Below are positions 1 through 5,809 of a DNA stretch of 39,867 nt, piece by piece. Made by a program: the position numbers and the translations under genes. The notes beneath the pieces were generated by a model. The model ran no database searches, was not told the origin of the DNA, and worked only from the letters and a program-made list of their open reading frames with translations. This stretch comes from Treponema sp. (GTDB lineage: Bacteria; Spirochaetota; Spirochaetia; Treponematales; Breznakiellaceae), in NCBI GenBank assembly GCA_031278095.1, contig JAITLC010000030.1, positions 1-39,867 on the forward strand, in the 5' to 3' direction. Position 1 is the first letter of the stretch, and each line of letters starts with the position of its first letter.

Positions 1-833
1 GCGCCAAGGTCTCCGGCGCTTGACATGATCATTCCGGTGATCCCCGCGGCAAAGTCCGACCGCGCCGCTTCCCAGGAATTGTACTCTTTTCCCGGAGGAG
101 CCTTCATACTGCCTTCGGCAATCATGGCCTTCCAGAGGGCCAGAGGTTTGGTGCCCGCTTCATTGTTGTAGCCGATGTCTGTATGATCGGCGTTCAGGAT
201 CTGCGCCCCCGACTGCATAAGAAAGGCTTCGTAGAACCAGGCGTCGATGGGCTGTTCATAACCCCAGCGTTTATCCTTGATGGAGAGTTTCCGGGCAAAT
301 TCCCTGAGTTCGGTCCAGTTCCCGGGCCCCGCGTTCGGATCGAGGCCGGCCTCTTTGAACATGTCCTTGTTGTAGTAGAACATGGGGGTGCTGCGGTTAA
401 AGGGTATGGCGTACAGGCCTTCTCCCCAATCGCAGCTGCTCATGAGTCCGGAATAAAAGGCCTTGGTATCCAATCCCGCGTTCTTTGCCAGCCCGGTCAT
501 GTCCGTCAGTATACCGTAATCCGCGAGCATTTTGATCGACGCCATTTCGATCATGGCCAGATGCGGTGTCTCGCCGCCGGCTACCGCGGCGGTAACCTTG
601 GCGATCATGTCGTAGTACGAGCCCTGGAATGTGGCGGTTACATGAACCTTGTTCTGGCCGGCATTGTAGTCATCAACGATTTTCTGTACTGCTTCACCGT
701 TGATACCGCTCATGGCAGACCAGAAAACCACTTCCGTTACACCTCCGGCTCCGCCGGACGCATCCTTTTCCCCTCCGGCAAAGAGAGCCGCCGCCGTCAC
801 AAGGACCGCCAAAAGCATGAATGTCCTTTTCAT
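1..833 (-). CDS. ABC transporter solute-binding protein (UgpB/MalE-like), 3' part cut by window edge
   Basis: Periplasmic or membrane-associated binding protein that captures the substrate for the importer encoded just upstream. The ATG at 833 is preceded by a strong AGGAGG. The N-terminus MKRTFMLLAVLVTAAALFAGG is a signal peptide; no lipobox cysteine follows, so it looks like a soluble exported protein rather than a lipoprotein. The family 1 solute-binding pattern is visible: a first strand reading TEVVFWSAMSG, then GLYAIPFNRSTPMFYYNKDMF about 130 residues in, and a GNWTEF stretch. These are typical of UgpB and other sugar-binding proteins. About 277 residues are present, and the C-terminal lobe lies beyond base 1. 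It is the last visible gene of the minus-strand operon, 24 bp after the phosphodiesterase gene. Family assignment is firm; the ligand is unknown. Confidence 0.9.
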   Translation of the reverse strand, partial: MKRTFMLLAVLVTAAALFAGGEKDASGGAGGVTEVVFWSAMSGINGEAVQKIVDDYNAGQNKVHVTATFQGSYYDMIAKVTAAVAGGETPHLAMIEMASIKMLADYGILTDMTGLAKNAGLDTKAFYSGLMSSCDWGEGLYAIPFNRSTPMFYYNKDMFKEAGLDPNAGPGNWTELREFARKLSIKDKRWGYEQPIDAWFYEAFLMQSGAQILNADHTDIGYNNEAGTKPLALWKAMIAEGSMKAPPGKEYNSWEAARSDFAAGITGMIMSSAGDLG

Positions 834-857
834 AAAAACCTCCTAATCGTAAAAAAT

Positions 858-2147
858 TTATTTTAAGAGTTCCTCCAGCACCCGGCCTTTGGCCTGGGGC
901 AGGGTAAACCCTAAAATACGGGCGAAGGTGGGAGCCTCGTCGATGATTCGCTGCCGGGGGATAACCGCGTTTTCCCTGACAGCCGGCCCGGTCATCATAA
1001 AGACCGGCTGGGCTCCCTTGTGGGGAAGATGCCCATGAGAAGCCTGAGCGAATTTATAATCCGAATTATCGGGCTTTACTAAAACCGGCCCCGTGCAGGC
1101 ATTGCCGAAAGAAACGGCCCGTCCGCCTTCCAGGACATATTCAAAATTGCCGGTAAGGCGCCACTCGTTTTGAGCCTCCTCTTTGGTAAAGACACTTTCC
1201 ACCCCATATTCCTGCCTGCTGCGCATTCCGTAGAGAAGATCCTCCAGAACCCGGCGGGTTTCTTCGTCAAAAGGATCCTTCATAACAACCTGACAGGAAA
1301 GCGCCGCGGACGCGCACCAAGCCTTCCAGTCCCGCACCGCGCCGGAAGGATCAGCCGTGATCAGCCCCTTCTCCGCCAAAAGTACATTGGGATTAAAGAG
1401 CCGTTTCACCGGAAGATGACCGTGATCGCTTAACACCACAAAGTTGGTTTCCTCCCGGGTTCCCGCGTCGAAGGCGGCCTCCATGAGGCGGCCGAGAAAA
1501 TCGTCGTTGAGCACAAGCGCCTGCTCTACCATAGGACCAAAGAGGCCGTTTTCATGGCGGGCATGATCCAGATGGGCCAGGTGCATAAAGGTAACATCAG
1601 GCCTGAATTTTCGGATTATATCTACCGCGCAGCCTACCATCATAAAATCAAAATAGGGCTGATGATTGGTCCGCATCTTGTGATAGTGCCGCCCGATAAT
1701 GTCTTTTACACCGGTGGAACCCCAGCGGAAAAGCAGGTTCCGGGGATCCTCGGCTTCCGTTCTGGTCCAGATCTCCGGTACCAGGTAATCGGTGTTCGGA
1801 CAGCCTCCCATGACCGGCCAGCCCACGCAACAGGTGGAATACCCGGCCTTTTTTGCCGCGTCGATGACGGTCTCCGCCCGCAGATCCCGGCGATACCAGT
1901 GCCAATCGGGACCGGGATTCCCCGGATCCAGTATTTCATTGTGGAAGACGCCGTGAGATTCTGGATAGACACCGGTGATGATGGAGGCATGAACCGGATA
2001 CGTCAGGGTAGGGTAGACCGATCTCATGCCTCCCCGTACAAAACTTGCCTTTTTAAGAAATGTACCGAAATTGGGCAGGCCGTTGAAAAAAGGCATATCC
2101 TCGTCAAAAAGGGAATCTATTGAAAGAACGAATAGTTTTTGACTCAT
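858..2147 (-). CDS. Alkaline-phosphatase superfamily phosphodiesterase (type I phosphodiesterase / nucleotide pyrophosphatase family)
   Basis: A 429-residue enzyme of the NPP-like branch of the alkaline phosphatase superfamily. The two-zinc site is readable: Asp11 in LSIDS; the nucleophile Thr49 in YPTLTYPVH followed by TGVYPESHG, almost the eukaryotic NPP signature; Asp194 and His198 in HLDHARH; Asp241-His242 in LSDHGH; and a late SHGHLPH histidine. There is no signal peptide, so it should act in the cytoplasm. It lies between the permease genes and the binding-protein gene of one importer operon, with a 10-bp gap after the permease. That suggests it hydrolyses an imported phosphodiester, or a phosphate ester of the imported compound. 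A glycerophosphodiester is a reasonable guess because the transporter subunits look Ugp-like, but the sequence does not prove this. An AAGGAAAG ribosome site precedes the ATG. Confidence 0.85.
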   Translation of the reverse strand: MSQKLFVLSIDSLFDEDMPFFNGLPNFGTFLKKASFVRGGMRSVYPTLTYPVHASIITGVYPESHGVFHNEILDPGNPGPDWHWYRRDLRAETVIDAAKKAGYSTCCVGWPVMGGCPNTDYLVPEIWTRTEAEDPRNLLFRWGSTGVKDIIGRHYHKMRTNHQPYFDFMMVGCAVDIIRKFRPDVTFMHLAHLDHARHENGLFGPMVEQALVLNDDFLGRLMEAAFDAGTREETNFVVLSDHGHLPVKRLFNPNVLLAEKGLITADPSGAVRDWKAWCASAALSCQVVMKDPFDEETRRVLEDLLYGMRSRQEYGVESVFTKEEAQNEWRLTGNFEYVLEGGRAVSFGNACTGPVLVKPDNSDYKFAQASHGHLPHKGAQPVFMMTGPAVRENAVIPRQRIIDEAPTFARILGFTLPQAKGRVLEELLK

Positions 2148-2157
2148 GAGGCTTTCC

Positions 2158-3027
2158 TTATTTTATGCCCGAATAGGCAAAAGCCTTTCGGATCTGTTTG
2201 TTGGCGATAAGGTACACCGTCAGGATGGGAACCACCAGGAACAGGTTGCCCGCCATCATGATGTGCCAGGCGTGTCCGTTTTCCGCGCTGGTCAGCATGG
2301 CAACGCCGATAGGCAGGGGACGGAAGGTTTCCCTGGTGGTCATGATCAGGGGCCAGAAGTAGGAATTCCAGCTTGATATGAAACTGAGCAGTCCGATGGT
2401 AAATATGGCGGTCTTCGCCACGGGGATCATGATCTTGAGGATGATCTTTAATTCCCCCGCGTCATCCAGCCTGGCGGCTTCGATGATATCTTCGGGGATC
2501 TGCATAAAATACTGCCGCAGGAGGAAGATGCCGAAGGCGTTGGCCGCAAAGGGCAGGACCAGGGGCAGGTAACTTTGCAGTATCCCCAGCCTGCTGAATA
2601 AAAGGTACACCGGAATAAAGGTAAGCTGCTGGGGGATCATGAAACCCAGGAGCACAATACCGAACAAAAAATTCTTGAAATAAAAGCTGCACCGGGCAAA
2701 GGCATAGGCCGCGGGGATGATGATCAAGAATTGAAACACCAGAATCGAACAGCTTATCACCAGGGAATTCTTCAAAAAGAGCCCTACGCTTATCAGCTTG
2801 AAGGTGCTGATGAGGCCGTCCAATACCCAGCTCTTGGGAAAGAATGTGGGAGGATAGACAACCGTTTCTTCGTAGGGCTTAAAGGCGGTCAGTATCATCC
2901 AGGCAAAGGGATAGGCGATAATGACGATTACCAGAACCCTGGCAAAAACATTGAAACCCCATAAAGCGGCCTTGACGACAGCGCCGGGTCTGAACCGGCT
3001 TTTTTTGGTATTCATGCACGTCCTCAT
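2158..3027 (-). CDS. Carbohydrate ABC transporter permease, UgpE/MalG type
   Basis: Inner-membrane permease of 289 residues with about six transmembrane helices. The EAA loop that docks the ATPase reads IIEAARLDDAGELKIILKIMIP near residues 185-205, and the protein ends with the usual KAFAYSGIK tail of MalG-type subunits. Its start overlaps the stop of the upstream permease gene by 4 bp (ATGA), which implies translational coupling. The likely start is the codon beginning MRTCMNTKKSR; a start five residues later is possible. It forms a heterodimer with the product of 3024-3941. The family is certain; whether the substrate is glycerol 3-phosphate, a glycerophosphodiester or a sugar cannot be read from the permease. 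Confidence 0.9.
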   Translation of the reverse strand: MRTCMNTKKSRFRPGAVVKAALWGFNVFARVLVIVIIAYPFAWMILTAFKPYEETVVYPPTFFPKSWVLDGLISTFKLISVGLFLKNSLVISCSILVFQFLIIIPAAYAFARCSFYFKNFLFGIVLLGFMIPQQLTFIPVYLLFSRLGILQSYLPLVLPFAANAFGIFLLRQYFMQIPEDIIEAARLDDAGELKIILKIMIPVAKTAIFTIGLLSFISSWNSYFWPLIMTTRETFRPLPIGVAMLTSAENGHAWHIMMAGNLFLVVPILTVYLIANKQIRKAFAYSGIK

Positions 3028-3941
3028 TGATAATGAACTTTTTTGCCCAGGAACATAAAATACAGGGCGGTTAATATGGCGACAAAGAAGAAAAGCACCA
3101 CCCCCTCCGCGGAAGCGAGCCCGAGTTTAAGATATTTGAAAGCGTCGGAGTAAATAAGAAACACCAGGGTATTGGTCGAATTGACCGGGCCGCCCTGGGT
3201 CATCAGGTTGATGGTTTCAAAAACCTGGAAGGCTCCGATGGTGGCCACGATGATGATGAAGAAGAGGGTAGGGGAGATCATCGGCAGGGTGATACGGAAA
3301 AACGTCTTAATCCGGGGGGTGTCGTCAAGCTCGGCGGCTTCGTAAATATCCCTGGGAACCCCCTGGAGGGCTGCCAGAATAAGCAGAGAATAGTAGCCGA
3401 AACTTTTCCAGGCCATCATCATGACCAGCGAGGCCAGGGCCGTTTTGCTGCTGCCGAGAAAGGGAAAGGGCCGCAGGCCGAAAAGCCGGATGATGCTGTT
3501 GATTACGCCGATCTGCGGGTCCATAAGCCAGAGGAATACCATAGATACCGATACCAGCGAAATGATATGGGGGGTAAACGCCGCGGCCAGGGTGAGGGAG
3601 TTGAGTCGTTTCTGGATTTTTACGTTTACCCACAGGGCAAAAAGGGTGGACAGAACCACGAGTATGCTTACCAGGCCGATGCTGTACACAATGGTATTGG
3701 TTAAGACCAGGCGGAAATCCGCGTATTCAAAAAGGAGGAAACGGAAATTTTCAAGGCCGATAAAATTCCGTTTTTTGCTGAGAAGGCTCCCGTCAAACAA
3801 GCTGGAATGGAAAAGATAAAAGATGGGATATATGATAAAAACCGAAAGCAGGAAAATCGCCGGGGCGATAAGAATATAGGCCTTGAGATTTTCCTGCAGC
3901 CGCATACTCAGAAAGGTTTTCCCCGGTTTTGCGCCTGCCAT
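3024..3941 (-). CDS. Carbohydrate ABC transporter permease, UgpA/MalF type
   Basis: A 305-residue inner-membrane permease. A cytoplasmic N-terminus precedes a first helix at about residues 18-40 (AYILIAPAIFLLSVFIIYPI), followed by five more hydrophobic segments. The EAA motif reads IYEAAELDDTPRIKTFFRITLP near residues 205-225, and the family stretch MTQGGPVNSTNTLVF follows. It starts 2 bp after the ATPase stop and overlaps the next permease gene by 4 bp, so the three are one transcript and one complex. Length and topology are normal for the family. Confidence 0.9.
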   Translation of the reverse strand: MAGAKPGKTFLSMRLQENLKAYILIAPAIFLLSVFIIYPIFYLFHSSLFDGSLLSKKRNFIGLENFRFLLFEYADFRLVLTNTIVYSIGLVSILVVLSTLFALWVNVKIQKRLNSLTLAAAFTPHIISLVSVSMVFLWLMDPQIGVINSIIRLFGLRPFPFLGSSKTALASLVMMMAWKSFGYYSLLILAALQGVPRDIYEAAELDDTPRIKTFFRITLPMISPTLFFIIIVATIGAFQVFETINLMTQGGPVNSTNTLVFLIYSDAFKYLKLGLASAEGVVLFFFVAILTALYFMFLGKKVHYQ

Positions 3942-3943
3942 GC

Positions 3944-4978
3944 TCAGCCTTCTCCCGGTAGGGTCGTAAGCCGGTCAAGAATACCGGCCCTCATTTCGAT
4001 CCGCTGTCCCTGACTGTCAAAGGCAAAGAGGTGTTCCGTCTTTATGCTCAGCACACAGCCGGGACCTTCCACATTCTCTTCGGATTTTACCATGACTTTT
4101 CCGTAGGAGGTGTTGACGGAATAGTTCATTTCGGCGCCGAGCTGTTCCCTGGTAAGAATGTTTCCCCTGAGCCGCAGTCCGGAATTTTCAAGCGGTAGCA
4201 GCGCCGTTTTTTCCGGCCTGAAACCAATCTGAACATCCGGTACCAGGGATGGCAGGATGTTCATGGGAGGCGTGCCGATAAACTGGGCGGTAAACACATT
4301 CCGGGGATTATGGTAGATATCTCTGGGAGAAGAACACTGCATAATAATCCCCTTGTCCATAAGGACGATGTTGTCCCCCATAGACATAGCTTCTATCTGA
4401 TCATGGGTCACATAGACAAAAGTGGAACCCAGGCGCTTGTGAAGTTCAATCAATTCCACCCGCATCTGGGCCCTCAACTTGGCGTCCAGGTTTGAGAGTG
4501 GTTCGTCCATAAGGAAAACCCTGGGCTTTTTGACCATAGCCCGGGCCAGGGCCACCCGCTGCCGCTGCCCCCCCGAAAGAGCGGAGGGCCGGCGTTCCAG
4601 GTAGGGGGTAAGTTCCACGATTTCGCAGACTTCTTTGATGAGCCGCTCCCTGTCTTCCCGGGGAACCTTTTTATTTTTAAGGCCGAATTCGATGTTGTCC
4701 CGGACGTTCATTGTGGGATATAGAGCATAGTTCTGAAACACCATAGCGATTCCCCGTTTGCCCGGGACCGTATCCACCACGTTGTCGTCATCAATAAAAA
4801 TATCTCCGGCGCTGGGTTTCTCCAGTCCCGAGATCATCCGCAGGGTAGTTGATTTTCCGCATCCCGAAGGTCCGACCAGCACGGTAAAAGAACCGGTATC
4901 GATGGTCAAATTCAGATTAGGAATAACCAATTCAGTATCAAAGGATTTTTGGATATTTTTTAGTCTAATGGTACTCAT
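3944..4978 (-). CDS. ABC transporter ATP-binding protein, UgpC/MsmK/MalK type
   Basis: ATPase subunit that powers import through the adjacent permease pair. Visible motifs are Walker A GPSGCGKST near residue 36, Q-loop VFQNYALYP, signature LSGGQRQRVALARA, Walker B VFLMDEPLSNLD, and the switch histidine in YVTHDQIEAMSMGD. After about residue 235 there is a shortened TOBE-like regulatory domain (344 residues in total against about 355-370 for many MalK/UgpC proteins). MsmK-type ATPases can serve several transporters, so it could also energise other systems such as the permease at the right edge; that is inference. No Shine-Dalgarno is visible before the ATG. A TATAGT hexamer ends 5 nt upstream, suggesting a leaderless message. 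It is the first gene of the operon. Confidence 0.92.
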   Translation of the reverse strand: MSTIRLKNIQKSFDTELVIPNLNLTIDTGSFTVLVGPSGCGKSTTLRMISGLEKPSAGDIFIDDDNVVDTVPGKRGIAMVFQNYALYPTMNVRDNIEFGLKNKKVPREDRERLIKEVCEIVELTPYLERRPSALSGGQRQRVALARAMVKKPRVFLMDEPLSNLDAKLRAQMRVELIELHKRLGSTFVYVTHDQIEAMSMGDNIVLMDKGIIMQCSSPRDIYHNPRNVFTAQFIGTPPMNILPSLVPDVQIGFRPEKTALLPLENSGLRLRGNILTREQLGAEMNYSVNTSYGKVMVKSEENVEGPGCVLSIKTEHLFAFDSQGQRIEMRAGILDRLTTLPGEG

Positions 4979-4983
4979 ATTTG

Positions 4984-4989
4984 ACTATA
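4984..4989 (-). promoter_or_regulatory. Candidate -10 box (TATAGT) for the ABC importer operon
   Basis: On the minus strand TATAGT lies 5 nt before the ATG of the ATPase gene. There is no ribosome-binding site. The -35 match is poor at every normal spacing, so this is a weak call supported mainly by the same arrangement at three other unit starts in the window. Confidence 0.35.
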
Positions 4990-5180
4990 AAATAACAAAG
5001 CCCTTGTAAGGATATTATGAGGGCTCCGTCAAAAAATGGTAAAATTTGCCGGTCCGGAAGGGAGGAGTGAAGAGGAACTGATAAACCGGCTTTCCGAAGA
5101 CATAACTAGAGTCTAACTAAAAGAATCAATCCGGCAGCAACGGACGTTTTTAAGCAGTATTTAGGCTGACCGGATACGGC

Positions 5181-5268
5181 AGTCCCGTCCGGATAGGGTC
5201 ATTGCAGCCATACACGGGATATGTGGAACAGTATTTGCTTTTAGTGCCTTTTGAGAGACGCGGGACTC
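5181..5268. repeat. 88-bp direct repeat, copy 1, containing a duplicated tRNA-Arg 3' end
   Basis: Nearly identical to 5386-5473, with one difference (GGATAGGGTC against GGATAGAGTC). Its right end carries 16 nt matching the 3' end of tRNA-Arg (GAGAGACGCGGGACTC), then the match stops. The unit begins AGTCCCG and ends CGGGACT(C), a 7-bp inverted repeat. It looks like either a tandem duplication or an old tRNA-targeted integration scar. Confidence 0.9.
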
Positions 5269-5318
5269 CCCTCCGGTCGGCAGCTTCCTGTTGCCTCTCT
5301 CCGGGCCGGCTTTTCTGC

Positions 5319-5341
5319 TAAACCCGCATCCTGCGGGTTTA
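5319..5341. repeat. Perfect hairpin (10-bp stem, 3-nt loop) in the spacer between the 88-bp repeats
   Basis: TAAACCCGCA, loop TCC, TGCGGGTTTA. Seven bases further on is a second perfect hairpin at 5348-5363 (AGAGGC, TTCC, GCCTCT). Neither is followed by a T-run on either strand, so I do not call them terminators. They resemble REP-like palindromes. Confidence 0.75.
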
Positions 5342-5385
5342 CCCTGCAGAGGCTTCCGCCTCTTCCGGGCCGCAAAAAAGCTTCG

Positions 5386-5457
5386 AGTCCCGTCCGGATA
5401 GAGTCATTGCAGCCATACACGGGATATGTGGAACAGTATTTGCTTTTAGTGCCTTTT

Positions 5458-5473
<16 letters not shown>
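5386..5473. repeat. 88-bp direct repeat, copy 2, overlapping the genuine tRNA-Arg 3' end
   Basis: Same unit as 5181-5268, offset by 205 bp. In this copy the bounding inverted repeat extends to 11 bp: TTCGAGTCCCG at 5382-5392 and CGGGACTCGAA at 5466-5476. The right arm is the T-arm of the functional tRNA. On the tRNA strand the left arm lies in the trailer, just before a T6 run. Confidence 0.9.
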
Positions 5474-5530
<57 letters not shown>

Positions 5531-5543
5531 ACGGTATCATTAA

Positions 5544-5572
5544 ACTATATGCGGGACTGGTTTTCATGTCAA
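5544..5572 (-). promoter_or_regulatory. Sigma-70-type promoter of tRNA-Arg
   Basis: On the minus strand: TTGACA (5572-5567), a 17-bp spacer, TATAGT (5549-5544), then 13 nt to the first tRNA base. The -35 is perfect and the -10 matches 5 of 6. Confidence 0.85.
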
Positions 5573-5739
5573 TGGAACGGGAAGAATGCGAAGCTGCTTC
5601 ACCCTTGAGGCCCTTCCATTGTATTCTTCAAGTACACGTGTCCCTTGGACCGCGAGCGTAAGGAAGTTGATAGTACGGCGCCGCCGGGAAGCGGCTTGTG
5701 TATGCGTCCCTTAGGGTCGTGAGTTTAAGAAAGATGGTT

Positions 5740-5775
5740 GAGCTTGTTCAAAAACTCAGGTTTTTCGGAACGGTC
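5740..5775. repeat. GAGCTTGTTC palindromic repeat, copy 1
   Basis: Imperfect inverted repeat with arms GAGCTTGTTCAAAAAC and GTTTTTCGGAACGGTC. It is related to the sequences at 10350-10390 and 38290-38346. It lies just upstream of the chosen dinG start; if translated from TTG 5738 it would add 24 non-conserved residues, one reason I prefer ATG 5810. Confidence 0.6.
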
Positions 5776-5809
5776 CCGGTTATATACGCCGCCAGGAGGC
5801 GGTTTGTGC

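Larger units (their letters stand above)
4979..5457. other. Gene-poor intergenic stretch between the ABC importer operon and tRNA-Arg
   Basis: No convincing protein gene. It holds two copies of an 88-bp direct repeat (listed separately) separated by 117 bp rich in perfect hairpins, and a 26-codon ORF at 5036-5116 that I do not accept as a gene. On the minus strand, from which the tRNA is read, an A6/T6 run lies at 5374-5379. Confidence 0.6.

Noticed and set aside
5036..5116. 26-codon ORF on the plus strand between the importer operon and the tRNA
   Set aside because: Only a distant GAGGG precedes the ATG, there is no recognisable family, and the length is within chance; no neighbour context supports it.
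5319..5363. Paired GC hairpins as rho-independent terminators
   Set aside because: Neither hairpin is followed by a T-run on either strand; the only T6 run on the tRNA strand comes before them at 5379-5374.
5386..5457. A second tRNA gene next to tRNA-Arg
   Set aside because: The upstream copy of the direct repeat has only the last 16 nt of the tRNA; the D-arm and anticodon arm are missing.
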